Notes: generated by a model from the sequence alone, not told the origin. DNA of 64,000 nucleotides from Hyphomicrobiales bacterium (GCA_900469625.1 UBXV01000042.1:1-64000), one strand, 5' to 3'; positions 28,020-37,518 are shown, counted from the stretch's first letter. Numbers and translations: made by a program.

Positions 28020-29702
28020 ATGACCGCACACAACGCCGCTCCCACCGTGCTTCGCATTGCCGTCGCCCAGCTCAACCCGACAGTCGGCGATATCGCCGGC
28101 AATCTGGCAAAGGCGCGAGACGCGCGCGCCGACGCGGCCCGTCAGGGCGCCGATCTCCTGCTTCTGACCGAACTTTTCATTTCCGGCTATCCGCCGGAGG
28201 ATCTGGTGCTGAAGCCCGCCTTCCTGAAGGCCTGCCTGCAGGCAGTCGAGACGCTGGCAGCCGAGACCGCCGACGGCGGCCCGGGCGTCATCATCGGCTT
28301 TCCGCGTCTGGCCAAGACAGGCCGCCACAACGCCGTCGCCGTCCTTGATGGCGGCAAGATCATCGCCGTGCGCGACAAGGTCGACCTGCCGAATTATGGC
28401 GAATTCGACGAAAAGCGGGTGTTCGACCAGGGTGAAATGCCCGGCCCGGTTAATTTCCGAGGCGTGCGCATCGGCATTCCGATCTGCGAGGATATCTGGG
28501 GCGATCTCGGCGTGTGCGAAACGCTGGCAGAAAGTGGGGCCGAGATCCTGCTGTCGCCGAACGGTTCTCCCTACTATCGCGGCAAGGTGGACGTTCGCCA
28601 CCAGGTGGTGCTGAAGCAGGTGATCGAAACCGGCCTGCCGATGATCTATGCCAACCAGCTCGGCGGCCAGGATGAACTGGTGTTCGACGGCGCGAGCTTT
28701 GCCTTCAACACCGACAAGTCGCTCGCCTTCCAGATGAGCCAGTTCGAGGAAGCGCTGTCGATCGTCGAATGGAAGAAGGGCGACGATGGCTGGCACTGTG
28801 CCGGTGGCCTGAAATCGCGGCTGCCGGAGCGTGAGGAGGCGGATTATCGTGCCTGCATGCTCGGCTTCCGCGACTACGTCAACAAGAACGGTTTCAAGAA
28901 TGTCGTGCTGGGCCTCTCCGGCGGTATCGATTCGGCGATCTGTGCCGCACTTGCCGTCGATGCACTCGGTGAGGAGCGGGTGCGCACGATCATGCTGCCT
29001 TACCGCTACACCTCGAAGGATTCGCTGAAGGACGCCAAGGATTGCGCCGAAGCGCTTGGATGCCGTTACGATATCGTGCCGATCGAGGAGCCGGTGGAGG
29101 GCTTCCTCGGCGCGCTCGCCGACATGTTCGAGGGCACGGAGACCGGGATTACCGAGGAAAACCTGCAGAGCCGGACACGCGGCACGATCCTGATGGCCGT
29201 TTCCAACAAGTTCGGCTCGATGGTGGTGACGACCGGCAACAAGTCGGAAATGTCGGTCGGCTATGCCACGCTCTACGGCGACATGAATGGCGGATTCAAT
29301 CCGATCAAGGACCTCTACAAGATGGAGGTCTACGGGATTTCACGCTGGCGCAACACCACCGTGCCTCCCGGCGCGCTCGGCCCGTCCGGCGTGGTCATTC
29401 CGCAGAACATCATCGACAAGGCGCCCTCGGCCGAACTGCGTCCCAACCAGACCGACCAGGATTCGCTGCCGCCTTATCCGGTGCTCGACGATATTCTGGA
29501 ATGCCTCGTCGAAAAGGAAATGAGCACCGAGGAGATCGTGGCGCGCGGCCATGACGAACCGACCGTGCACCGCATCGAGCACCTGCTCTACATCGCCGAA
29601 TACAAGCGTCGGCAGTCGGCGCCGGGCGTAAAGATCACCAAGAAGAATTTCGGCCGCGACCGCCGCTATCCGATCACCAACCGCTTTCGCGACCGGGGTT
29701 AG
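28020..29702 (+). CDS. nadE: Glutamine-dependent NAD+ synthase
   Basis: 560 residues in two domains. The N-terminal nitrilase-type glutaminase has the Glu-Lys-Cys triad Glu51 (LTELF), Lys120 (RDKVDLP) and Cys156 (PICEDIW). The C-terminal ATP-pyrophosphatase has SGGIDSA at 300-306. It amidates nicotinic acid adenine dinucleotide to NAD+ using glutamine, the last step of NAD synthesis. ATG 28020 gives the expected N-terminus; the ribosome-binding site is weak (ACAGGCCCGCTC). It is followed after 37 bp by the TolB-like gene, so the two may be cotranscribed. Confidence 0.95.
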   Translation: MTAHNAAPTVLRIAVAQLNPTVGDIAGNLAKARDARADAARQGADLLLLTELFISGYPPEDLVLKPAFLKACLQAVETLAAETADGGPGVIIGFPRLAKTGRHNAVAVLDGGKIIAVRDKVDLPNYGEFDEKRVFDQGEMPGPVNFRGVRIGIPICEDIWGDLGVCETLAESGAEILLSPNGSPYYRGKVDVRHQVVLKQVIETGLPMIYANQLGGQDELVFDGASFAFNTDKSLAFQMSQFEEALSIVEWKKGDDGWHCAGGLKSRLPEREEADYRACMLGFRDYVNKNGFKNVVLGLSGGIDSAICAALAVDALGEERVRTIMLPYRYTSKDSLKDAKDCAEALGCRYDIVPIEEPVEGFLGALADMFEGTETGITEENLQSRTRGTILMAVSNKFGSMVVTTGNKSEMSVGYATLYGDMNGGFNPIKDLYKMEVYGISRWRNTTVPPGALGPSGVVIPQNIIDKAPSAELRPNQTDQDSLPPYPVLDDILECLVEKEMSTEEIVARGHDEPTVHRIEHLLYIAEYKRRQSAPGVKITKKNFGRDRRYPITNRFRDRG

Positions 29703-29739
29703 GGGATGATCGCTGTCTTCGTCGCAGCGGAGGAAGGCA

Positions 29740-30663
29740 ATGCGTAGTTCCGTTGAAACGTTTGACATCCTGACCGGCGAGACGCGCGTGGTCTGGCAGA
29801 CGGACAGCTTGGTCGAAGCGCCGAACTGGTCGCCTGATGGCACGCATCTCGTCATCAACGGCGATGGACTGCTCTACCGTCTGGCGCTTGCCGGCGGCGA
29901 GCCGGTGCGGATCGATACGGGTTTTGCCCGGCTCTGCAACAACGACCATGGCATTTCACCCGATGGCGACACGATCGCCATCAGCGACAAGACCGAGTTC
30001 GGCAAATCGGCGATCTATCTGCTCCCGGCTTCAGGCGGCATTCCCAGGCTCATTACGCCCAACCTTCCGTCCTACTGGCATGGCTGGTCGCCGGATGGGC
30101 AAACGCTTGCCTATTGCGGCATTCGCGACCAGGTCTTCGACATATTCACCATCAACGCCGCGGGCGGCGAGGAGCGGCGGCTGACCCAAGGCGAGGGGCG
30201 CAATGACGGGCCGGACTGGTCGCCCGACGGGCAGTGGATCTATTTCAATTCGAGCCGCAGCGGCCGTATGCAGATCTGGCGCATCCGGCCTGATGGCAGC
30301 GACGTCGAGCGCATCACCGACGGCCCCTATGGCGACTGGTTCCCGCATCCGTCGCCGGACGGAAGGCACCTTCTGGTGCTGTCCTATGACGGCGACGTCT
30401 TCGATCATCCGCGCGATCTCGATGTCCGTCTGCGGCTGATGGATATGGATGGCGGCAATGCGCGCGAACTGTTCGCACTCTTCGGCGGGCAAGGTACGAT
30501 GAACGTGCCGAACTGGTCTCCATCAGGCGATCGTTTCGCCTTCGTTCGCTACCAACCGGAAGCTGAGACCGCTGGACAGGAATACAGCCTGCGTGCTAGC
30601 GATCATGTCGTTCGCAGGGCGCACCCGATCCGCGGGAAGGGCCAGACCCACCTGTTTCACTGA
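29740..30663 (+). CDS. TolB-like beta-propeller protein (PD40/WD40-like repeats)
   Basis: 307 residues built from repeating W-S-P-D-G blocks: APNWSPDG, HGISPDG, HGWSPDG, GPDWSPDG, FPHPSPDG and VPNWSPSG, spaced about 40-45 residues. This is a six-bladed TolB-type propeller. There is no signal peptide, unlike periplasmic TolB, so it is probably cytoplasmic. ATG 29740 follows GGAGGAAGGCA. The last about 25 residues (after RYQPEAETA) look less propeller-like. Its role is unknown; the neighbours are nadE and an ankyrin protein. Confidence 0.8.
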   Translation: MRSSVETFDILTGETRVVWQTDSLVEAPNWSPDGTHLVINGDGLLYRLALAGGEPVRIDTGFARLCNNDHGISPDGDTIAISDKTEFGKSAIYLLPASGGIPRLITPNLPSYWHGWSPDGQTLAYCGIRDQVFDIFTINAAGGEERRLTQGEGRNDGPDWSPDGQWIYFNSSRSGRMQIWRIRPDGSDVERITDGPYGDWFPHPSPDGRHLLVLSYDGDVFDHPRDLDVRLRLMDMDGGNARELFALFGGQGTMNVPNWSPSGDRFAFVRYQPEAETAGQEYSLRASDHVVRRAHPIRGKGQTHLFH

Positions 30664-30731
30664 ACTTGGTTGCCACACCTCTTTTCAGTCTGTGGGCGCG
30701 GATACCGGACGTGAATGAAAGGAGGTCTTTC

Positions 30732-32468
30732 ATGATCACGCGCGATCTTCCCGCGAATGCTACCCTCGAATCCATCCGCAAGCAGGCCAAGGCTTTTCTC
30801 AAGGCCCTGAAGGCCGGCGATGCCGCCGCACGCCAGCGGGCGCTTCCCTATTTTTCCGAACCTGCGGCCATCGGCCTGCAGGATGTGCAACTGGTCCTTG
30901 CCAGGGAATTCGGCTTTTCCAGCTGGACCCGACTGAAGACGCATCTCGAGCGCTCATCGAGCGGAACGCCTGCCACCGAGCAACTGGCGAACCGTTTCCT
31001 GGCGCTTGCAACCGTGTCCTATTTCGGCGACATCGCCGCCGATCCCGAGCGCTATCGACAGGCGAAAGATCTGCTCGACGAACACCCTGAAATCGCCGGT
31101 GAAAGCATCCATGTCGCAGCCGCGCTCGGCGATGGCGAGGCGATAGACCGTTGGCTCGACGGCGAGCCGCAACTGATCGGCAAGCGTGGCGGTCCTTATG
31201 ATTGGGAGCCGCTGCTCTATGCGGCCTATGCCCGCGTTCCCGGACGGTCCTCGCTTGCCGCCGGTGAGCGGCTGATCGCGCGTGGCGCCGATGCCAACGC
31301 CTTCTGGATGGACGACGGCCAATATCGCTTCACGGCGCTGACCGGCGTTTTCGGTGAGGGCGAGGCAGGCAAGGAACGGCAGCCGGAGCATCCCGACTGC
31401 ACAGCCTTTGCCGAAATCCTGCTCAAGGCCGGTGCCAGGGCCAATGACAGCCAGGCGCTCTACAACCGCATGTTCGAGCCAGACAACACCTGCCTGGAAA
31501 TCCTGCTGCGGCACGGACTTTCGGCTACTGATCGAAACAACTGGCTCGTGCGGGAGGATGGCGATCTGATCGAAAACAGCCAGAGCGTTTTCGACTATCA
31601 GCTCGCCTGGGCGCTGGAAAAGCGAATGGACGAGCGCGTGCGTCTGCTGGTCGAGCATGGCGCCGACGTCAACCGCATGGTGAAGGGGCGCACGCCATAC
31701 CAGTGGGCAGCACTTGGCGGCGATGCGGCTCTGGCGGCGTATCTGGTTGCGCGCGGCGCAGCCGTCGACGAACTCGCGGATGTCGACAGGCTGGCGCGGG
31801 CGATCGGAGAAGGCAAGGCAAGCGAGGCGGAAGCGCTCGTGGCCGGCGATCCGACGCTCGTTTCACGAGCGCAGGCCGCCCATCCGGCAATCCTGCACGA
31901 GGCGGCAGGCGAAAACCGTGCAGCTCAAGTGGCGCTGATGCTGTCTCTCGGTTTCGACGTCAATCGCATGACCTCGCGCACGCCGCTGCACGAGGCGGCG
32001 TTGCACGGGCACATCGACATGGCGAAGCTGCTGATCGGAAAGGGTGCCAACACCATGGCGCGCGACCCGTACCATCATGCGCCGCCGATCGGCTGGGCGC
32101 ATTACAACGGCAAGGCCGACATGGTCCGCTTTCTCGAAGAACAACCGCTCGACCTGTTTGCCGCTGCCGCCTTCGGCAAGGCGGAACGGGTGCGGGATAT
32201 CATCGAAGAAATGCCGGAGCTGCTCGACATACCCTTCGGCCGGTTCCGCGGACGCGGTCATCCGGACGCGCAGAATGACTGGATGACGCCGCTTGCGATC
32301 GCAGTCGTCAACCGGAGACCGTCGGTGGTGAAGCTGCTCGTCGAAAAAGGCGCCGATGCCAGCCTGCGTGATGGCAGCGGCACCCGCTCGATCCGGGAGC
32401 TGGCGCGTGACGCAGGCAACGCAGAAATCGTCTCGATGTTGCGCCGGGATTATTCACCCAACCAGTAG
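30732..32468 (+). CDS. Ankyrin-repeat protein
   Basis: 578 residues. The N-terminal 90 residues form a helical domain (LESIRKQAKAFLKALKAGDAAA...GLQDVQLVLAREFGFSSWTRL) that recurs in bacterial ankyrin proteins. Ankyrin repeats follow, with clear units such as TPYQWAALGGDAALAAYLVARGA, TPLHEAALHGHIDMAKLLI and TPLAIAVVNRRPSVVKLLVEKGAD. There is no signal peptide or membrane helix. ATG 30732 is preceded by GAAAGGAGG, an excellent site. Ankyrin arrays bind partner proteins; the partner is unknown. It lies 69 bp after the TolB-like gene on the same strand. Confidence 0.88.
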   Translation: MITRDLPANATLESIRKQAKAFLKALKAGDAAARQRALPYFSEPAAIGLQDVQLVLAREFGFSSWTRLKTHLERSSSGTPATEQLANRFLALATVSYFGDIAADPERYRQAKDLLDEHPEIAGESIHVAAALGDGEAIDRWLDGEPQLIGKRGGPYDWEPLLYAAYARVPGRSSLAAGERLIARGADANAFWMDDGQYRFTALTGVFGEGEAGKERQPEHPDCTAFAEILLKAGARANDSQALYNRMFEPDNTCLEILLRHGLSATDRNNWLVREDGDLIENSQSVFDYQLAWALEKRMDERVRLLVEHGADVNRMVKGRTPYQWAALGGDAALAAYLVARGAAVDELADVDRLARAIGEGKASEAEALVAGDPTLVSRAQAAHPAILHEAAGENRAAQVALMLSLGFDVNRMTSRTPLHEAALHGHIDMAKLLIGKGANTMARDPYHHAPPIGWAHYNGKADMVRFLEEQPLDLFAAAAFGKAERVRDIIEEMPELLDIPFGRFRGRGHPDAQNDWMTPLAIAVVNRRPSVVKLLVEKGADASLRDGSGTRSIRELARDAGNAEIVSMLRRDYSPNQ

Positions 32469-32628
32469 TCGTGCGACCGGTGATTGTTTCTCTATACTAG
32501 GCGGTTGAAGTCTTTAAGGCTTTCAATACCAGCTTGCTTAAACTAAATTTCTGCTTTGATCTTTAGGGTGGCGTCTGACCGGTGCCACCCTTCGCCTTTG
32601 ACGGCTGGTCCGGTAAGGGGGCGTTGGA

Positions 32629-34149
32629 GTGATCGACAACAAGTTTCGGCAACCGAAGCGAAACAGGGCAGTCTGGGCAATCCACGCGGCCTGTACCCTG
32701 TTCGCGATCCTGACGATCGCCAGCCTCATCTTCGTTCTCAATCGTTCCGTGGTGGAGGCGGATCGTTTCGGTCTTTCGGCCGAGCGCCGGCTGGTTGCCA
32801 ACGAGTTGCGCCACCAGATGGAGGCCGCCGTGCAATTTCAGGCCCAGGTCTCGTTCTGGAATGCCACCTATGCGGAGCTTGCCGCGGGTCGGCCAAGCGA
32901 TGTCTTCGTCGCCCAGGAATTGTCGGGCTGGCTGTGGGAGGACTACGGCTTTTCCTGGTTGATCTTCAGCGATGCAGACGGGCATATCTCGACCGCGGTC
33001 AAGGACGGGTTGGTCGTATCATCCGATGTGGCCGGAGCGCCTCTCCACGACGTCGAGGATCTGGTCGAGGAGGCCCGGCGCCGCTACGACAACGTGCTGA
33101 GGAACCAGGGCGACATCTACACGCTGAGTATTCCCAGGCCCGACCGGCAATCGGCAACGCCGATCGTGCCCAACATTCATGCGGTGGACTTGCGCGAAAT
33201 CGACGGCCAGATGAGCATCGCGATCGTTCAGGCCGTCATCCCGGAAACGCTGCAGCTTCCAGCCGCGCGTCGAAAGCCGGTGTTCATGACCTCTGTTCGT
33301 CCGCTCACCGCGCGGTCCCTGCGCGACATCGAGGCAAAGCTCGGCGTGACCGGCCTGTCATTCGTGCCGCTGTCGGACACGCCCGCTGACAGCGTCCATG
33401 TCCCTGCCGGCCGTTGCGCAGACGCCTCCTGTATTGTCGTTGCCTGGACGCCCAAGTCGCCCGGCGGGTTTGTGCGCGCCGAGATATTGCCGAGCGTTAT
33501 CGCCATTGCAGCCGCAGTGACATCGTTGATGGCCTTTGTCGCCTTTCGGTTCGCAACGCTCTTTGCCGCCCTGCAGCAGAGTGAGGCGCGCAACCGCCAC
33601 ATGGCCAAGCACGACCGGCTGACCGGCTTGCTTAACCGAAGCGGCTTTGACGATGCGCTTGCCGCGGCACTTCTCGATGTCGACAACAGGCCGTTTGCGC
33701 TGGCCTTTATCGACCTCGACGAATTCAAGGCCGTCAACGACGAGCAGGGGCACGCAGCCGGTGATTCGGTGCTGGTGGCGATTGCGCAGAGATACCGCCG
33801 GCGCGTCGGCAGCAAAGGCACGGTTGCGCGCCTCGGTGGCGACGAATTCGGGGTGATCCTGCGCACCGGCGATGCGGAAGCGGATGCAACGGCATTGGCT
33901 GCCGGACTGGTCATCGATGCCCAGACGCCGATCGAACTTGCGGGGCAGTTGCTGCGCGTCGGGGGCAGTGTCGGTGTCGCCTTTGCGCCGAAGCACGGTC
34001 GGACCGCGCGCGCGCTGTTATCGGCCGCTGACGAGGCGCTTTATCTGGCCAAGCGACGCGGCCGCAACCGGGTTCAGACAGCAGACGATCTTACCCCTGA
34101 GGAGCGGATCGCGGCGGATGAAGAGATCGCCAGGCGACATGCCGGCTGA
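32629..34149 (+). CDS. Membrane diguanylate cyclase with CHASE4-like sensor and GGDEF domain
   Basis: 506 residues. A membrane helix at about 15-38 and another at about 285-310 flank a periplasmic sensor whose VSFWNATYAELAAG pattern resembles CHASE4. The C-terminal GGDEF domain carries DRLTGLLNR, IDLDEFKAVND and the canonical LGGDEFG, so it should make cyclic di-GMP in answer to an outside signal. The GTG start at 32629 is seven bases after AAGGGGG. It is a second cyclase of the window, 25 kb from the first and unlike it in layout. The ligand is unknown; no EAL domain is present. Confidence 0.9.
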   Translation: MIDNKFRQPKRNRAVWAIHAACTLFAILTIASLIFVLNRSVVEADRFGLSAERRLVANELRHQMEAAVQFQAQVSFWNATYAELAAGRPSDVFVAQELSGWLWEDYGFSWLIFSDADGHISTAVKDGLVVSSDVAGAPLHDVEDLVEEARRRYDNVLRNQGDIYTLSIPRPDRQSATPIVPNIHAVDLREIDGQMSIAIVQAVIPETLQLPAARRKPVFMTSVRPLTARSLRDIEAKLGVTGLSFVPLSDTPADSVHVPAGRCADASCIVVAWTPKSPGGFVRAEILPSVIAIAAAVTSLMAFVAFRFATLFAALQQSEARNRHMAKHDRLTGLLNRSGFDDALAAALLDVDNRPFALAFIDLDEFKAVNDEQGHAAGDSVLVAIAQRYRRRVGSKGTVARLGGDEFGVILRTGDAEADATALAAGLVIDAQTPIELAGQLLRVGGSVGVAFAPKHGRTARALLSAADEALYLAKRRGRNRVQTADDLTPEERIAADEEIARRHAG

Positions 34150-34150
34150 T

Positions 34151-34822
34151 TCAGGCGATCGCCGAGCCCTCGGCATTCCCTTCCTCGGCGCGGCTGAAGC
34201 GCCCGCCGAGCGGCGCGGTTACCCATAACAGCCGGGCATCGTCGCTGCCGGTCGACAGGCAGGCATGCCCAAGGCGCGCATCGAAGTAGACGGCGTCGCC
34301 GGCCCTGAGCACGGCCGGGGCGTAGTGCTCGGTGTAGAGCGTTACTTCGCCATCGAGGACATACATGAAATCCTCGTCGTCGTGCCGGTCCCAATCGGGA
34401 AACTGGTCGAGCGACCGCGCCCGGACCTGAACCTCGACGACCATGAAGGCGGTGTTGCGCACCTCTTCCATCAACAGCCGCAGGCCATAGTTCGGCGTTT
34501 CGTGACGGGTGCCGTCGTCCTTGCGGGTGATGCTGCGTCGGCCGGCCGGCGGGCTGGATTCGCCAGAAGCCAGAAAGCTCAGGAGGTCGAGGGAGAAACC
34601 GGCTGCGAGCTTCTGCATGGCGTGAAACGTCGGCGACATCTCGTTGCGCTCGATCTTCGACAGCGCCGAACGGGACAGGCCGATGCGCTGGCTTGCGTCT
34701 TCGAGCGTCCAGTCGCGGGCGATCCTGAGCTCCTTGACCCGGGCGCCGAGTTCGCTTGGCCGCTCCTCGCTCGAGCGCAATCGCGCTTCGGCAGGGCGGC
34801 GGGTGATGGTCAGATTTGGCAT
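34151..34822 (-). CDS. XRE-family regulator with C-terminal cupin
   Basis: 223 residues. Residues about 25-85 form a lambda-repressor-like helix-turn-helix (LGARVKELRIARDWTLEDASQRIGLSRSALSKIERNEMSPT). A cupin barrel follows (DDEDFMYVLDGEVTLYTEHYAPAVLRAGDAVYFDARLGHACLS is the signature region). Such XRE-cupins usually sense a small molecule and control a neighbouring catabolic gene. ATG 34822 has GAGGAGACGCC upstream. It is divergent from the cupin dioxygenase gene and almost touches the 3' end of the cyclase gene (gap 1 bp). Confidence 0.88.
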   Translation of the reverse strand: MPNLTITRRPAEARLRSSEERPSELGARVKELRIARDWTLEDASQRIGLSRSALSKIERNEMSPTFHAMQKLAAGFSLDLLSFLASGESSPPAGRRSITRKDDGTRHETPNYGLRLLMEEVRNTAFMVVEVQVRARSLDQFPDWDRHDDEDFMYVLDGEVTLYTEHYAPAVLRAGDAVYFDARLGHACLSTGSDDARLLWVTAPLGGRFSRAEEGNAEGSAIA

Positions 34823-34873
34823 GGCGTCTCCTCGATCCCTCAATACCGCCAAAGTTCACGATTCTCAATTCTG

Positions 34874-34902
34874 TTGACGAAATCCACTATAGTAGATAAA
34901 TC
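34874..34902 (+). promoter_or_regulatory. Candidate promoter with inner palindrome
   Basis: TTGACG (34874-34879), a 17-base spacer and TAAATC (34897-34902) form a plausible sigma-70-type promoter for the cupin dioxygenase gene. The spacer contains the palindrome ACTATAGT (34886-34893), a candidate operator for the divergent XRE-cupin regulator. Confidence 0.4.
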
Positions 34903-34933
34903 CCGATTGTGAAACTTAACGGGAGGACGAACT

Positions 34934-35422
34934 ATGATCAACATTCAGGAAAGCAGATACGGGGTCGACGAGTTGCTGGTTGCCGATGCGGAGGCCGATG
35001 AGCGACGCTGGCTGCCCTTCGGCGACAGCGCCTTTACCTTGCCCTTGCTGTTCGACGTGCGTGGCGGCAGCTGGGTCAGCATCTTCAAGGCGAAGGGCGC
35101 CGGTACGATCGAACGGCATCGCCACTCCAATCCGGTGACCGGTTGGACGCTCGAGGGCACATGGGGGTATCGTGAGCGAGATTGGATCGCCCGTCCCGGC
35201 ACCTTCATCTTCGAACCGGCGGGCGATATCCATACGCTCTATGTTCACCCGGAGGCCGGCCACATGAAAGCGTTGTTCCATGTGTTCGGTCCTTTGGTCT
35301 ATCTCGATGACGACGGCAACGCCGAAGGCTACGACGACGTTCTCGTCAGGCTCGATCGCTATGCGGCACACTGTAAGTCGGTCGGCCTCGGCGAAGATTT
35401 CGTCCGCACACTGATCCGGTAG
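34934..35422 (+). CDS. Cupin dioxygenase, 2,4'-dihydroxyacetophenone dioxygenase-like
   Basis: 162 residues forming a single cupin barrel. The metal-binding set is ERHRHSNPVTGWTLEG (two His) and AGDIHTLYVHPE (His), close to 2,4'-dihydroxyacetophenone dioxygenase and ChrR-type cupins. The former cleave a C-C bond next to a ketone with O2; the true substrate here is not known. ATG 34934 follows GGGAGGACGAACT. Eleven bases separate it from the quinone oxidoreductase gene, so they form an operon controlled by the divergent XRE-cupin regulator. Confidence 0.78.
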   Translation: MINIQESRYGVDELLVADAEADERRWLPFGDSAFTLPLLFDVRGGSWVSIFKAKGAGTIERHRHSNPVTGWTLEGTWGYRERDWIARPGTFIFEPAGDIHTLYVHPEAGHMKALFHVFGPLVYLDDDGNAEGYDDVLVRLDRYAAHCKSVGLGEDFVRTLIR

Positions 35423-35433
35423 GAGGCACAACC

Positions 35434-36399
35434 ATGCATGCATTGGTATTCGACACGTTCGGCGGGCCGGAAGTCCTGAGCTACCGCGAGGTCGCCGATC
35501 CGGCTGTGCCGCCCGGCCATATCCAGCTTGCGACGCGGGCAATCGGGTTGAACTTCGCCGATATCTACCGGCGCAAGGGCAACTACACATTGGCCGGCAA
35601 GGCGCCCCACATCGCCGGTTACGAAGGGGCGGGCGAGGTGATTGCGATCGGCGAAGGCGTCGAAGGCGTCGCAATCGGTGATCGCATCGGCTTTGCCGAC
35701 GTGCCGTTTGCCAATGCAACGCGGGTGACCGTGCCGCTGGAGCGGGCGATCCCGCTCCCCGACGATATCGGTTTCGAGGACGCTGCCGCACTTCTGCTGC
35801 AAGGGCTGACCGCGCAGTATCTGGTGGAAGACAGCTACGCCGTCCGCGCCGGCGACACGGTTCTGGTGCAGGCTGCCGGCGGCGGCGTCGGGCAGTTGCT
35901 GATCCGGCTTGCGATCGCAAGGGGCGCAAGCGTCATCGGCATGGCCTCGACGCTCGAGAAGCAGGCGCTCGCCAAGGCGGCGGGTGCGGCCTATGCGCTC
36001 GGCTATGACGAGGGCTGGCCAGACAAGGTGCGCGCCCTGAGTAACGGCGGCGTCAATGTCGCCTATGATTCAGTCGGCATAACCCTTCTCGACAGCCTTT
36101 CGGCGGTGCGTTCGCGCGGCACCCTGGTGACGTTCGGCATGGCCGGCGGTCCGGCGCCGCTGGTCGATCCGCGCTACCTGATGGAACACTCGAAAACCGT
36201 CACCGGGGGCGATCTCTGGGATTTCCTGACCGACAGGCAGCAACGCTTGAGCCGGGCCGGGCGGCTGTTCCAGGCACTGCGTGCGGGCGTCATCGAGCGC
36301 CCGCGCATCGAAACCTTCGCACTGTCGGACGGTGCCGCGGCGCATACCCGGCTCGAGGACCGGCGCTTCTCCGGCAAGATCGTACTTCTGCCCGCGTGA
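35434..36399 (+). CDS. NADPH:quinone oxidoreductase (zinc-free MDR family)
   Basis: 321 residues of the medium-chain dehydrogenase fold without the zinc cysteines. The N-terminus reads HALVFDTFGGPEVLSYREV, with the substrate loop GLNFADIYRRKGNY and the nucleotide motif VLVQAAGGGVGQLLI near residue 145. Members reduce quinones or activated alkenes with NADPH. ATG 35434 has TAGGAGGCACAACC. It is the second gene after the cupin dioxygenase, so it may reduce a product or protect against quinones made in that pathway. A weak hairpin follows, and the LacI gene converges. Confidence 0.88.
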   Translation: MHALVFDTFGGPEVLSYREVADPAVPPGHIQLATRAIGLNFADIYRRKGNYTLAGKAPHIAGYEGAGEVIAIGEGVEGVAIGDRIGFADVPFANATRVTVPLERAIPLPDDIGFEDAAALLLQGLTAQYLVEDSYAVRAGDTVLVQAAGGGVGQLLIRLAIARGASVIGMASTLEKQALAKAAGAAYALGYDEGWPDKVRALSNGGVNVAYDSVGITLLDSLSAVRSRGTLVTFGMAGGPAPLVDPRYLMEHSKTVTGGDLWDFLTDRQQRLSRAGRLFQALRAGVIERPRIETFALSDGAAAHTRLEDRRFSGKIVLLPA

Positions 36400-36404
36400 G
36401 ATCA

Positions 36405-36424
36405 GGTCCCGCATTTGCGGGGCC
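36405..36424. terminator. Possible terminator between convergent oxidoreductase and lacI genes
   Basis: GGTCCCGC / GCGGGGCC arms (one G-U pair) around an ATTT loop, directly after the oxidoreductase stop. There is no clear T-tract. Confidence 0.35.
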
Positions 36425-36459
36425 AATCATGCCAGGGACGGCTGCCTGCGCCACACGGC

Positions 36460-37485
36460 TCAGGCGGCCGGCAGGTTGAAGGGCGTGATCACCTCGACGG
36501 CAGAAAGGCGGCTGCCGCCGAGGATCGTGCGATTGCCGCTACGCCGGGCGAGAATGGCCCGGAACGTCATGCGCGCGTCGCTGCGCAGATCATGGTGCAG
36601 CACGAAGTGGATCCGGCGTTCGCGCAGCAGTGCCAGGTTGTCCTGGTCCAGGTCGTGGGCGATGAACAGCGCGCAGGCCCGCCCGCTGCGCTCGAAGGCG
36701 GCGAGCACGGCGCGGTTGCCGCCGCCGATCGAATAGGCCGCATTGATGTCGGCATGTGCCGTGAGCGCACGTGTCGCCAGGGCACCGGTCTCGATGTCCT
36801 TGCCATGACCTTCGCTGATTTCGACGATACGGATTGCCGGATATTGCTGGCGCAGGATGCGGCGAAAGCCGATCTCGCGTTCTTCCTCGCCGCGGAAACG
36901 GCTGCTTGAGATCGTCACCAGTACGGTTGCCGGCGTCTCGGCAAAGCGTTCGCCGACGAGATAGGCCGCGGTCTCGCCGGCGGCTCGGTTGTCGGCACCG
37001 GCATAGGCGGTGCGTGCCGAGTTCGGCAGATCGGTGACGAGTGTAACGACCGCGATGCCCGCCTGTTCCAGGCGAGCGACGGCGCCGACGATCTCGGGCA
37101 CGTCCGGTGCCTTCAGCACGACGCCATCGGTTCCACGCAGTCGAATGCGGTCGAGCATCTGGGCGATGTCGTGCGGGCGCATGGTCTCGGCGAAGTGGAA
37201 GCGACAACGGAACGTGGTTGGCATGAAAGTCGGCGCTTCCGTTTCGAACGCCAACCGGACGGCTTCCGTGAAGCGCTCCGGCGCCTCCATCACCACATCG
37301 ATCGTGCGCTTCTGCCCCTGGATCTCCGACCCGGCTTGCTGCTTTTCCAGCTCGCGGATGGCGGCCTTCACCCGCGCCTCGGTCTGCTGGCGCACGCCTG
37401 GGCGTCCATTGAGCACGCGATCGACCGTCGCGGTGCTGAGGCCAGCCTGAAAGGCGATATCCTTGACCAGAAACGGATGTGCCAT
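36460..37485 (-). CDS. LacI-family transcriptional regulator
   Basis: 341 residues. The N-terminal LacI headpiece (VKDIAFQAGLSTATVDRVLNGRPGVRQQT) is followed by a hinge and a periplasmic-binding-protein-like core (TDGVVLKAPDVPEIV...YAGADNRAAGETAAYLVG). ATG 37485 follows AGGAGAGATCGCCG. It is divergent from the PhyH dioxygenase, which with the SDR gene is its likely target. The core belongs to the sugar-binding type of LacI proteins, so the inducer may be a sugar or polyol. Direct repeats in the intergenic DNA could be part of its site. Confidence 0.9.
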   Translation of the reverse strand: MAHPFLVKDIAFQAGLSTATVDRVLNGRPGVRQQTEARVKAAIRELEKQQAGSEIQGQKRTIDVVMEAPERFTEAVRLAFETEAPTFMPTTFRCRFHFAETMRPHDIAQMLDRIRLRGTDGVVLKAPDVPEIVGAVARLEQAGIAVVTLVTDLPNSARTAYAGADNRAAGETAAYLVGERFAETPATVLVTISSSRFRGEEEREIGFRRILRQQYPAIRIVEISEGHGKDIETGALATRALTAHADINAAYSIGGGNRAVLAAFERSGRACALFIAHDLDQDNLALLRERRIHFVLHHDLRSDARMTFRAILARRSGNRTILGGSRLSAVEVITPFNLPAA

Positions 37486-37498
37486 CGGCGATCTCTCC

Positions 37499-37518
37499 TG
37501 ATGGTTTTTTGATGGTTT
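37499..37518. promoter_or_regulatory. Direct repeat in the lacI/phyH intergenic region
   Basis: TGATGGTTT occurs at 37499-37507 and again at 37510-37518, 11 bp apart, about one helical turn. It is in the 100-bp divergent promoter region. It is not the central-CG palindrome usual for LacI, so the assignment is weak. Confidence 0.3.

Noticed and set aside
37499-37518. Calling the TGATGGTTT direct repeat a LacI operator outright
   Set aside because: LacI-family operators are usually central-CG palindromes; a direct repeat is only suggestive, so it is kept at low confidence.
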